64,000 nt of DNA from Eutreptiella sp. 'Long Island Sound 2002'. Lineage: Eukaryota; Euglenozoa; Euglenophyceae; Eutreptiales; Eutreptiaceae. Within the stretch, counting starts at the first letter, position 1; each line of letters starts with the position of its first letter. The stretch lies in NCBI GenBank assembly GCA_964036045.1, contig OZ038381.1, positions 115,775,790 to 115,839,789 of the forward strand, read 5' to 3'. Both the position numbers and the translations under genes were made by a program. The notes beneath the pieces were generated by a model that was given only the letters and a program-made list of their open reading frames with translations, ran no database searches and had not been told where the DNA came from. Below, in pieces: positions 1 through 8,983 of this stretch.

Positions 1-251
1 GTAGTGGTCGTTCACCACTTGCAGCCAGTGGTGGGACATTCCTTAAAGAAGGTTTGTCACACGTCAGTTTCAGGTGGTTATGCAACTATTTTGTTCAGAA
101 AAGCGCGCGCTGCTGGCGCAGCCGCCGCCGCCAGCGCTGGCGGTGGTTCAACCGCGGTTCAACCGCGGTTCAGCGGTTCAACCGCGCCCCTTCCGAGTTT
201 AACCGGGTTAAACCGGGTAAAACCACTGTGTGAAGTACCTGATCCAAATTA
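1..251. other. GC-rich lead-in, not matching the gypsy-1 LTR start
   Basis: No supportable gene. Positions 119-142 are a CCG/CTGG-rich stretch and 143-186 hold four short copies of a CGGTTCAAC-type repeat, followed by an AACCGGGTTAAACCGGG stretch. If the 5' LTR had the 424-bp length of the 3' LTR it would begin near 109, but this stretch shows no resemblance to the first 150 bp of the 3' LTR. It is either flanking DNA or a replaced U3. Confidence 0.5.
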
Positions 252-532
252 CCACGTAGGGAATAATGAACAATTATTAAATAGCATGGTGATTGCATTT
301 CACACATCCTGTATGGTTGTGCTCTGTAAAGTATTCTGAGACTGGACTTCTGTGTGTTGCACAGGGTCTTTGTGACCATGTTTACTGTGGATTCACGGAC
401 AAGTTTAACAATTAGGACGTGTATGAGCAGGGTATTGCTTTGAGGGCAAAGGTACAAGTGTGGTCTGGATTTTGAAACAAAGTTCACGTGTTTTGCAGCA
501 TCGGTCCTGTGCAGGAGCCTAGTGGCTTATCA
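252..532 (+). repeat. gypsy-1 5' LTR, truncated (R/U5 end only)
   Basis: From about 252 to the TATCA end at 532 this matches 13572-13846 at about 94% by eye over the last 258 bp. Similarity stops abruptly near 252, so the first ~150 bp of the LTR (U3) are missing or replaced. The end lies two bases before a TGG-starting primer-binding site, as expected for a 5' LTR. Confidence 0.8.
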
Positions 533-534
533 GT

Positions 535-552
535 TGGTAGCATCATCGGGTG
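535..552 (+). promoter_or_regulatory. Candidate tRNA primer-binding site of gypsy-1
   Basis: TGGTAGCATCATCGGG begins two bases after the LTR end (CA at 531-532). A TGG start just inside the 5' LTR is the usual position of a retrotransposon PBS, pairing with the CCA end of a tRNA. The tRNA is not identified. The three LTR copies at 13.4, 16.3 and 33.5 kb have no such site after them, consistent with their being 3' LTRs. Confidence 0.6.
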
Positions 553-591
553 CTTGCAGCGTGAATCTCTGACTTTCTGATCTAAGACTGA

Positions 592-1710
592 GTGCTGAGT
601 ACATCGTTTCGTGAATCCATGGTTAGCATCGGTGAACCTGAACTGTTGCGGCTGCAGCTGTACGAGTCTACAACACGGCAGCAGGCTCCGGCGGAGCCTA
701 TGATCCTCTCGAGCCCCGTGAAGCCAGCAGCGTTTGATCCACAAGAATCAGTGCCGCCGATCCTGCCTGCAGCTCGTGTGCTAGTCAATGTGGAGAGGCA
801 TTGCTGGGTTGATCAACATGGGTGTCCGCACGAGTGGCAAGCCATCAGCCACACCGGCGACCACGTTGAGCGCTTGCATCAGGTAGAGGACGGCGTGACG
901 GAGCTCCGTGAAGCTATGACTACTGTCACGGACGCGCTGTGAACGGGACTGAACGGGGATCAGCAGGTGTTTGATCTGTTGAAAGACCCCGATCATCACC
1001 TTGCAGGCATCGCCGTCAATCTGGACACCATGAGAGGAGACACGGCAGCGCTGGGCAACGCCGTGACGCCTGCACAGCGCGACATAGATGACCTATGGCG
1101 TGATCATGGAGGCCGGCAAGAGGCCCAAAACACCGCGTTGTCAACAGTGGAGCGCAGCGTCAACGAGCTGCTGCAAGTAGCAGCAGCGGCGCGCTTACGG
1201 CGGTGGGAGGAGTCCTCAACGCGTGCGGAGGCAGGCATCAAGAGGTGCCATGCAACCACTGAAGGCGTGCGAGCCTCAGTGGACGCCAACGGGCTGCAGC
1301 TCAGCAGCCACATCCACAACGTGTTCTCCTCCCTGAACGACATGGGGCAGCGCGTGGGCGCGTTGGTGCGCCAGGAGGACACCATCGCGAAGGCCTACGA
1401 GCGCATCATGCAGGAGATGGCGGAAATCAGGAGGGTTACAGCCCCTCTTGAGCGGGTCACCACTCTCCAGCCCGTGGTCAATGGGTTGGAGCTGAAAATG
1501 GGAACGTTAGAGGGTCATTACCAGACCTCAAAAATCCGGCAAACAACGGTGATGGAACAGTTAGACGGGACAGCAAGTTTGTTGGATGAGCGCACCATCA
1601 CAATCAAAGCGACGAGGTCGCGCCTGAACTACTGTGAACAAACTTTGCAAACAGCGCTCAACAGAATCACCATACTGGAAAAGGGTACTGGCGCCTCCAC
1701 AGAATCTTAA
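592..1710 (+). pseudogene. gypsy-1 gag, N-terminal coiled-coil part (in-frame TGA)
   Basis: One reading frame runs from about 592 to 1710 and is interrupted only by TGA at 940-942, within a sequence that stays coding-like on both sides (116 + 247 codons). The protein is rich in Glu, Gln, Leu, Arg and Ala with heptad-like spacing and no membrane segment, so extended coiled coil is the likely fold. It follows the PBS by about 40 bp, the position of gag. Most gypsy gag proteins do not have such a long coiled-coil N-terminus. The TGA could come from CGA by CpG decay. The frame ends at 1710 and coding-like sequence resumes in another frame at 1767. The gag assignment rests on position plus the zinc knuckle downstream; this part has no recognised family. 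Confidence 0.55.
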
Positions 1711-1766
1711 CCTCCTGAGCCACCCAATGACCCTCTTTCTTCTCACTCTTGCTCTGACAGTGACAA

Positions 1767-2720
1767 GTGCTGCCCCGGTGTGCATCTAGGGTGTCTGTCT
1801 TGGAGGACGCCAATCAAGCCCTTGAACACGAAGTGGCCCGGCTGAACACACAGGTGGTTGACGTCAGGGGCCGGGTGTCACACCAGAGCGAGGACAAGGC
1901 CTCTTGGAAGGCAAAGGTCCTGAGCGAAATGAGGGAGAGCGTCGAAGCCATCCGGCGTCAGCACCTGGAGGAGATCAGGGACTGTCACCATTGCCTGATA
2001 CTGGCGGAATCAGGTTCGGATTGCCTGCAAACAGAGGTCATGAATCCGTTAGCCAGGAAGGTCCACGAAGTGGACAGGCAGTGTGCGTCTTTGAAACGAC
2101 AAATCCAACACAACGCCCAGGAGTTGGCGCTGGTAAAGAGACGGCAGCAAGTGCCTGGACCACCGGCCGAACTCCCGGACGTATCCACCTCCCCGAATTT
2201 TGATGTGGCGGCAGTGGAAGCCCGAGTGGCGGAACATGACACCTCCCTCCGGGGATTGGAGACGCAGCTCCCAGAGGTCGTGAATGGTATGGAAACCCTC
2301 ACGAATGCGATGGAACACATAAGCGGAAGAATACAGGAGTGGGAGGATGAGTGTGCAGATGAAGGGGAGGATGGTCGAGACACCCCTACCCCTCGCCAAA
2401 GCGTGAGCCCCGACCCCAGCCTTTCCCATCCCACTTGCCCCGTCAAGGCCGAGCCTGGGGCTCCGCCACATGTTTCGACGGGAGAGGGCGCTCGTTTTTC
2501 CCATTGCCCGTATGGAGAGACTACGCCTGCACCAGGGGTTGGGACGCAGTTTTCTGGGTGGGGGGACATCCTGAGGCCGCACACCAACCCCTCCACCCCA
2601 AAGCCGGTGGCAAGCGCCCCCACATTGCTACATGGGGCGGATGGCGCTACGTTTGACCTTCCAGGGCTGAACATTAAGGGCACCACCCATGATGGGGAGA
2701 GGCACGTGAATTTTTGCTAA
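1767..2720 (+). pseudogene. gypsy-1 gag, middle coiled-coil and acidic/proline-rich part
   Basis: 317 open codons in the frame shifted relative to the preceding gag segment. Residues 1-140 are charged and helical (repeated Leu-Glu-Arg-Gln patterns), residues about 145-195 form another likely coiled coil, and from about 200 the chain is acidic and then proline- and threonine-rich. The ORF ends at 2720, two bases before the next gag segment starts in a different frame, so an ancestral single ORF with at least two frameshifts is more plausible than three genes. Programmed frameshifting cannot be excluded. No enzyme motif is seen. The start is only the first codon of the open frame and carries no weight. 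Confidence 0.5.
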
Positions 2721-2721
2721 G

Positions 2722-3815
2722 GTGCAGGAATTTTTCAAGAGTGACCCCCTCTCAGCTATGGGTAGCTTGCCTTCGTTTTGGGGGACGGGTAAGGCCCCAG
2801 TCCTTGGCACACCCGACCTAGGGTCTTTTTCTGTACCTGATGGCTCCGTGCCCGGCAGTGCCCCCAGCCACAAAGACCCGAATGTTCGGGTCAGGGCGCT
2901 GTTTGGCACCGACAAGCTGGAGTTAGAAACCCTAGACCCCGAGACTAGGCAAGTCATTAAAGACCTCCTCAAGAGGCCGGTCTTCCAAGTGGACTGGGCC
3001 ACGTTTGAGCCCGAAAGGGAACGTTACAGGGGATTTTGGTGTAAGCGCATGGCGCCAGATCTCCTGGCATATGTTTTCTGCTCGTGTTTCCCAGACGAAG
3101 GGAACTTATACGCCAGTCTGGTTCGAGATGCCGGCTGGACATACGAACAGATATACGGCGTGGCCTCTACTATCGGCCAGGGTAGGGTGTCCGTCGAACT
3201 CCTGGAAAAGCAATGGATCGCAATGGACCTGCCCCGCCGGAAGAATGTGGCAAACTACAGCCTCTGGAAAATCCAGTGGGTGCTACACGCTCGCTGCACG
3301 GCACGCAAGTGGGGTATCACCCCGCAGCGTGCCAAACAGGTGTGGCGCCAGGTGCTTGAGCGTCATGGAGGCTACGGAGCGAAACTTGCCGAGCTGGCAA
3401 AGTTAGAAGCACTACACAGTGAGTTCACCTGGGAGGCTGCACACTCCCAGGTGGTGTACGAACTCCCCTGGCGCAATAAGCGCAAGTGGCAACAAAAACG
3501 CCATGACGAGGCGCAGCCAGCAACTCCGGTGCAGACGTGCAGCGCGTCAGCACCCGCAGCCTTCAAGGGCGCATGGCACAACTGCGGTGAAAAGGGACAT
3601 TGGGCAAGAGCAAAAGCAAGGGGCAGCACGGCCATTACCCGAGGGGTGGCGGGTCATGGGGAGACCGCAAGCCTGGCCAGGGAGACGACAAAGCCCAAGG
3701 CTTGACCACGAGTCAACAGACACAGGTTGACTGGGCCCTCCGACACCCCACTAAAATGGCCAAGGATGACAAGTGCATGTGGTGTGGGGGTGAACACCAC
3801 CCTGCCCAGTGCTAA
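2722..3815 (+). pseudogene. gypsy-1 gag, capsid-like and nucleocapsid part with zinc knuckles
   Basis: Open 2722-3705, continued by a +1-shifted frame 3600-3815. Residues about 55-260 are a helical, Trp-rich segment in the position of capsid. At about residue 285 a knuckle reads HNCGEKGHWARAKA: the second Cys and the His of a CX2CX4HX4C motif are present, but the first Cys is His and the last is lost at the frame change. In the shifted frame near 3774-3812 a second knuckle reads CMWCGGEHHPAQC, followed by a stop. Two knuckles at the gag C-terminus fit nucleocapsid binding of element RNA. The frame change between them looks like a 1-base indel around 3600. Confidence 0.7.
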
Positions 3816-4326
3816 TATCATGTGAATAAAAATGGTGCCCGTGCCCGGCAGGCCCAAGTGGATGCCAAAGATGGTAGGCCTACCGAGGCAGCCTCTCAGG
3901 GGGACGCCAAAGGGAAGGCCAACTGAGACACCGCAGCCAAACCCGCGGCAACCGGCGCGCCAACAAGGGGCCGCTCCAGGAACCGGCCCCAGTAGAGACG
4001 TCGGGGGTGGCTTATCAGAGGCGAGCGCCGCGCTCGCAAGAGAGTAGCCAGGCTGCGGGAAGTTGACCATACTGCTGGTACCCCGCAGGCCCGGCCAGCG
4101 TTGACGGATCCACCCCCTGTACGGGGTCCGTCGGCGCTGAAGGTCATCATTTCTACTGCAACAATACGGTCGGTGCCGGTGAGCCCAATATACGATGCTC
4201 GTACGCGCCGAACCCTCCGACGACCCCGAGTATGTGCGGTACGTCGCCAGCGCGCGCCTGGTTCAACATGCACGCACCGGGAATCGGTGGTGCAGGGCAG
4301 TGCCCGCTAGAGAACGGGTGAAGTAA
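3816..4326 (+). other. gag-protease interval without a supported gene
   Basis: GC-rich, proline/arginine-coding in several frames, none long or motif-bearing. It presumably encoded the gag-pol linker before frameshifts. Nothing else is seen. Confidence 0.4.
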
Positions 4327-4983
4327 AGCCCAGCGCCTACCCTGGTCGACTCAGGGAGCCAGGCTTTTGCAGTCGCTCCCCCCTCATTTTTCCCGAGCGG
4401 TACGCTCCCACCGGCGCCGAAACCCGTTGCCATTACATCCGTAGGAGGGGACGCGGTGGCAGGAGGGACAATGGGGGCCTTGCTGGATCTGACCGTGCCC
4501 GTGCGGGACCGGCTTGGAGTCGAGTGGTTTTCGACCTGCCAACAAGTCTTTGTATACTCTGCCGAAATCAGCAATGGCTGTAAAGTCGGCTACCCATTCC
4601 CCAAATGCTATGGGTTACAACTTGATGCCTCTTGGGACTGCCTAGTGGATACATTGGCAGAGTACTCCGAACCCGCTGTCCTGCAGGAAGTGGGGACCGA
4701 CCCTAATCTCCCCTCTCTATTGATTAAGGAGGCTCCATGCGAGGAGACTCCAAGTATACAATGGACGACATGGGCTGCCGCCATTACGCAGGCATTGGCC
4801 TCTTTAGGACAACAAGTGGCGGCAGTAGCCGTGGCGGTGCAGCAAGTCACCACAGTAGCACGCAAAACTAGCTTAGGAGGGGAGCAGCCGTTACCCTCTC
4901 CTCCCAAGCATGTTGGTTACCCCGCCCAGAGAGCCCGTTACGGTCTGCCAGTGTGTCTCGGTAGGTTTGGTGGCACCAGATAG
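4327..4983 (+). CDS. gypsy-1 aspartic protease region of pol
   Basis: The frame opens after TAA at 4324 and runs to 4983. LVDSGSQ lies near the start (about 4342-4362), the D-S-G active-site triad of retropepsins, followed by a hydrophobic strand (AFAVAP) and then by alternating hydrophobic strands (LLDLTVPV, about 4480) as in a retropepsin monomer. Function by family: dimeric cleavage of the Gag-Pol polyprotein inside the particle. The C-terminal third (about 4790-4870) is an Ala/Val/Gln helix that does not belong to a protease core. The frame is the same as that of the first gag segment. There is no independent start codon evidence; it was surely translated as part of a polyprotein. Confidence 0.72.
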   Translation, partial: SPAPTLVDSGSQAFAVAPPSFFPSGTLPPAPKPVAITSVGGDAVAGGTMGALLDLTVPVRDRLGVEWFSTCQQVFVYSAEISNGCKVGYPFPKCYGLQLDASWDCLVDTLAEYSEPAVLQEVGTDPNLPSLLIKEAPCEETPSIQWTTWAAAITQALASLGQQVAAVAVAVQQVTTVARKTSLGGEQPLPSPPKHVGYPAQRARYGLPVCLGRFGGTR

Positions 4984-5704
4984 GCAGTTTGATTCCGATG
5001 ATTCGTACTGTTTGGTTCAGGAATGTGAGGACAGCATGGGGGACCCGCAGTATGCAGATTTTCCTCCAACCGGACCCCCATATTCTATGGAGTGGATAAC
5101 CATAGCTCAGGCTAAGTACAAGCCACCACGATCCATACCCCCCCCTACTGCCACGAGGGAGGCCGGGGACGAAGTTCCCCGCTTCGTGCCCTGCCCCCCG
5201 AGGTGGAGCCACAGCGGTTTAGATGCCAGTGCCTGCGACAGTGCGGGTGTCATTTAGCCGTAGATCTTGACAGCGGTACCGAGAGCGAGCAAGGGTTATC
5301 CGAGGCCGAGTCAGAAGAGGGCGAGCCCATGTTACCTCGGCCCCTCCCAACCCCCTCCCTTGTCCACACCGCGTTCCCAGACGGCTTCGCCGGGGGGTGG
5401 GGATACCACCAGAACCACAACGGCCAATGAGGGGGAGAACCGCTTCCAGAACCCCCCATGGGACAACCCAGGCTCTCCGGTACGGACCCCCCCACGGACA
5501 AACAGGTCGTCCAACGGTACGGTCTGTTCCCAGGGTCCAGTTCACGTACCACCTCGGTACGACGCGTCCGCATTTCTAAGAAGGCTCAGGCACTACCAAC
5601 CGCAGCTCGGCGCAAGTCACTACATAAGTCAGCTAGTCGTACTTAGAAAACCGAGGCATACGCAGTACTGCCGACCCTCAAGCAAGAGATTTTGGTAGCA
5701 GTCC
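4984..5704 (+). other. Proline-rich pol linker, frame uncertain
   Basis: Several overlapping open frames of 60-140 codons exist (for example 5267-5698), all proline, threonine and arginine rich, with no motif. One of them probably linked protease to the next pol domain. An in-frame TAG just before 5705 separates it from the methyltransferase-like domain. Confidence 0.35.
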
Positions 5705-6121
5705 ATGGTTGATGCATTCGCCCAAAAATGCAATGCCCAGTTCCCACGGTATTGGACGCAGGCCCAGGATGCCTTCTCCAAGGACTGGGGCCGGGACCAC
5801 CTATGGATTAATGCCCCCTTCTCTAGAATGCAGGATGTCGTCCTCAAGGCCATCATGGACCAGGCCCAAGAGATAATGATTGTCCCTGTGTGGAAGGCAC
5901 ATGATTGGTTTTGGGAGTTAGGGGAGATGGCCCTGGATTGGTGGGACTTGCCGGCGGACCAACCGGTTTATCAGGACACTGCGGGTTTTGTCCCCCCGTC
6001 ATCCAGAGGCTGGACCACCAGGGTGGTCCTTTTTGACGCATTCTCCAGCAACGTCCGGGATAGTACCTGCGACGCAGTTGCTGGTGGGTATGAGGGTGAT
6101 ACTGACACCTCTCCCCGGTGA
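5705..6121 (+). CDS. DIRS-type methyltransferase-like domain ahead of the RT
   Basis: 138 codons ending in a single TGA (6119-6121), after which the same frame continues into the RT. The start reads VDAFAQKCNAQFPRYW and the centre WINAPFSRMQDVVLKA, then a strand-turn stretch IMIVPVWKAHDWFWEL. This pattern (VDAFA...N..PR..., W.NPPF...., VP.W....W) is, from memory, that of the domain related to phage-type N6-adenine methyltransferases carried by DIRS-like and some algal retroelements. The NPPF-like catalytic motif is NAPF here, so activity is doubtful. In DIRS elements the domain follows RT-RNase H, whereas here it precedes RT, in frame with it. Role in the element is unknown. The TGA probably replaced an Arg codon. 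Confidence 0.55.
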   Translation: MVDAFAQKCNAQFPRYWTQAQDAFSKDWGRDHLWINAPFSRMQDVVLKAIMDQAQEIMIVPVWKAHDWFWELGEMALDWWDLPADQPVYQDTAGFVPPSSRGWTTRVVLFDAFSSNVRDSTCDAVAGGYEGDTDTSPR

Positions 6122-6181
6122 CGGGACCTTGTTGAACATGACGCCAAGGGGAAATACTACCGCCCAGGGTCTCAACGGTCG

Positions 6182-8983
6182 GTGCGGGCAGCAGTGCAGG
6201 CGGACCAGGAGGACCCCCGCTGTGCGGAAATAAGGGCCCAATTCCAGGAGTCCTTCAAAGAAATATTTTTTCAACACACACCCATCAAGGAGGTCCCGCG
6301 GGATCTCCGGCCGCACGGGGAGCATGCCATACCCTTTAAAACCGCCACCCCACAGCCGCAGAAATGTGTGTCATACCGCACGTGCGGCATACGCGACGCG
6401 GCTTTCCGCCTAGTCGTTAACAAGGTTATTGCACGGGGCTTCTTGCAGAAGTCTGATTCGGTGTGGGGTGCACGGGCCTTTGTGGTCCCCGAGCCTGGGA
6501 GAAAATGGAGGCTGGTAATTGATTACCGCCACCTGAACTCCGAGGTCAGCGACGACCCCTTTCTTCTCCCGGTCATAGAGGATATGATCCTCTCGCAGGT
6601 TAAAAATGCACTTTGGTCTGTCTTTGACCTTGATGAATGGTTTCACAAAATGCATTTAGCGCCTGAAATCAGGCAATATACGGCCATTCTGACACCATGG
6701 GGGTTGTACAAATGGCTGGTACTGCCCATGGGCCTGAAAACGGCACCCACGGCATACCAGCGCATGGTGGCAGCCTGCCTGGATACCGGGTTTGGGGACA
6801 AGAAAAGTTTCACAAAAGGGTTTGGTACAAAGCCGTACATTGATGACCTGCTACACGGTACCCCTGACTGGGACATTTTGGAGAGGAACGAAAAACTTAG
6901 TCGTCTCTGCATAGAGAACCATGAGCGTCAGCTACGGCAGTTGTTTGGAATTTTGGCACACTACAAGCTCTCCCTGAAGCCTGAAAAGTGCAAAAAGTTT
7001 GTCACTCGCGTCAAATTTTGTGGACACATACTCACACCAGGGGGTAGACACAGGGACTCTGAAAGGGTGGCCGCCATTGGACGCTGGCAGTGGGAGGACA
7101 TTACCACTCTCACCCACCTTAAGGGATTTCTCAGGTTTACACAGTGGTATAGCGTGTACCTACATGACTACGCGCGCATGGCCGCCCCCCTGCAAATGGC
7201 CTTGCAGGGTATGTGCCTCACAAAGGCCCAAAAGAAGGCCCAAAAGTACCAGCGGCAAACTGATTTGCTGCCTGGTACTGGTACCCGCCAGAGGGCCAAT
7301 TTTTCCAGAATGAGCCAGGGGGAACTGGTACAACATGACAAACTCCAGGGGAAGATTTACTGGACCCCCGAAATGAAGGAGGCGTTTGAGGAGCTGAAAC
7401 AACGCTTCCAATTTCCTGATCTCATCGAGGACTGGTTGATCACTGTTGAGTCCAGTACTTTCGCGTTTGGGGGTACACTGGAGCAGAAGGATGCTAAAGG
7501 CAACCTCCGCCCAGTGATGTTTTTTTCAAAGAAGTTACAGGGCACCGGGACCAAACGGCCTGACAGGTCCTACCACAAAACGGGCCAGTTGAACTGGCAC
7601 ATTTTGGATCAGGAAATGTACGGGATTGTCGCTACCCTGTACAAGTTTAGAAGCTGGCTGCAAACGGGGGTAAAAATCAAATGCCGCACGAACCACAAAG
7701 GTTTGGAGTCCTGGGTCAAAGAGCACTTTGACCGCATGGGTGGTCCAGTGGGTAGGCGGTCCCGTTGGCACCAGTTTTTGGCCAGGTTCCCCCTGGAAGT
7801 TGTCTACATCAAGGGGGAAAACAACCGGGCAGCGGATGTGTTGTCTAGGTGGGCATACCCTGCTTACCTAGCAAACCCCGACACCAACATGCATGGGAGG
7901 GATTACGGCCAAGCAGGTTGGGATGCATCAGAGCAGGAAGGTGCGCATTGGGTCGACGCAGCACTGGCACGGTTGGCCCCTACGGTCGACCCCGAGCCCC
8001 ACCGTACCCCCTTACCACCTCGCACATGGAACACCCCGGAAAGAGAACGGTTGAAACACCTGGACCTTAGTACCAACCAAGTACGGGTCCACTGGGTGGA
8101 AGTGAACTGCACATTGCCAAGCACGGGTCAAAGCCTGGCAGGAGCAGTTCATCAGTGGCATGCGGCCTTACGGCCCGTTAGTCATAGTGACGGGGCCTTG
8201 GAATTCTGTAAGGACAGGGAGCTCACGGAACAGGCTGAAAGGGCCCGCAGGCAGCAGGCATTCATCAATGCATTGCCTACGGGACCCCGACGTGCTACGG
8301 TGCGCCAGCTAGCACACAGCATGTCTGGCGACGTAGTCAGTGTGCGCCATGATTGGTGCAAGTACGCGCGTAATGCCCCGGATGCACAAGGGTTGCATTG
8401 GAGGTCCAAGCGACGCCAGGCCAGGGCATATATGGGCGCACAGTACTGGTACCAGGGCGCGGCTGCCTTGATGCACCACACCCTTCCTACTGGCTGTTGG
8501 GACGGTCCCAATACGGCTATGCTGCGCACACTTACCGCTTACTATGAGAATGCACATCCACAAAGTGAGCCCCCCACACATGTGCAGTGCTACCAGGCCA
8601 TGCAGGCGTGGTGTAGGGCAGGACGCAAAAAGAAGGCAGATATGCCTGATAAGGGCACCGTCATGATGCCCCTCCCGACTGAATTTCTGTTTCACAACTG
8701 GGCCCCGCACTACGAGGCTGACCCTGCCCTGAAAGGGGAGTATGCGGCCGCTCGGACTGGCGTGGCGGAGCACCGACGCGCGCATCGTCATGTGAACGGC
8801 CGAGGGCAACTCCTTGAGCACCATTACGTGATAGTGCCCAAAGCAGTGGCCTCTAAGGTCAAACAAGTGGTGCACTCATGCAGTCACCCAGGGGTGGATA
8901 AGACGCTGGAACTCCTACACAGACGCTACAAGTTCCACGGATACACCACCACAAGCGGCTGCGGGAGCTCGTGGAGAATGTAG
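6182..8983 (+). CDS. gypsy-1 pol: reverse transcriptase, RNase H, long linker, integrase zinc finger start
   Basis: 933 open codons. RT occupies about residues 75-285: VIARGFLQKSDSVWGA and LVIDYRHLN, then FDLDEWFHKM, LPMGLKTAP, and the catalytic YIDD at residues 219-222 (6836-6847). RNase H spans about 395-555 and ends in ADVLSRW. Its usual TDAS is VESS (residue 423 is Glu) and its TDH is TNH (Asn at 504), so two metal-binding Asp are changed. Residues about 557-890 are a linker with no known motif, several times the usual length between RNase H and integrase. At about 895-915 VVHSCSHPGVDKTLELLH gives the two His of the integrase H2C2 finger, after which the frame shifts (about 8930). Family role: copying element RNA to DNA in the particle. 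The frame is open upstream to the TGA at 6119. Confidence 0.88.
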   Translation: MRAAVQADQEDPRCAEIRAQFQESFKEIFFQHTPIKEVPRDLRPHGEHAIPFKTATPQPQKCVSYRTCGIRDAAFRLVVNKVIARGFLQKSDSVWGARAFVVPEPGRKWRLVIDYRHLNSEVSDDPFLLPVIEDMILSQVKNALWSVFDLDEWFHKMHLAPEIRQYTAILTPWGLYKWLVLPMGLKTAPTAYQRMVAACLDTGFGDKKSFTKGFGTKPYIDDLLHGTPDWDILERNEKLSRLCIENHERQLRQLFGILAHYKLSLKPEKCKKFVTRVKFCGHILTPGGRHRDSERVAAIGRWQWEDITTLTHLKGFLRFTQWYSVYLHDYARMAAPLQMALQGMCLTKAQKKAQKYQRQTDLLPGTGTRQRANFSRMSQGELVQHDKLQGKIYWTPEMKEAFEELKQRFQFPDLIEDWLITVESSTFAFGGTLEQKDAKGNLRPVMFFSKKLQGTGTKRPDRSYHKTGQLNWHILDQEMYGIVATLYKFRSWLQTGVKIKCRTNHKGLESWVKEHFDRMGGPVGRRSRWHQFLARFPLEVVYIKGENNRAADVLSRWAYPAYLANPDTNMHGRDYGQAGWDASEQEGAHWVDAALARLAPTVDPEPHRTPLPPRTWNTPERERLKHLDLSTNQVRVHWVEVNCTLPSTGQSLAGAVHQWHAALRPVSHSDGALEFCKDRELTEQAERARRQQAFINALPTGPRRATVRQLAHSMSGDVVSVRHDWCKYARNAPDAQGLHWRSKRRQARAYMGAQYWYQGAAALMHHTLPTGCWDGPNTAMLRTLTAYYENAHPQSEPPTHVQCYQAMQAWCRAGRKKKADMPDKGTVMMPLPTEFLFHNWAPHYEADPALKGEYAAARTGVAEHRRAHRHVNGRGQLLEHHYVIVPKAVASKVKQVVHSCSHPGVDKTLELLHRRYKFHGYTTTSGCGSSWRM

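Noticed and set aside
592-6121. Alternative genetic code with TGA as sense
   Set aside because: TAG and TAA also interrupt the same element, only a few TGAs occur, and CGA decay explains them.
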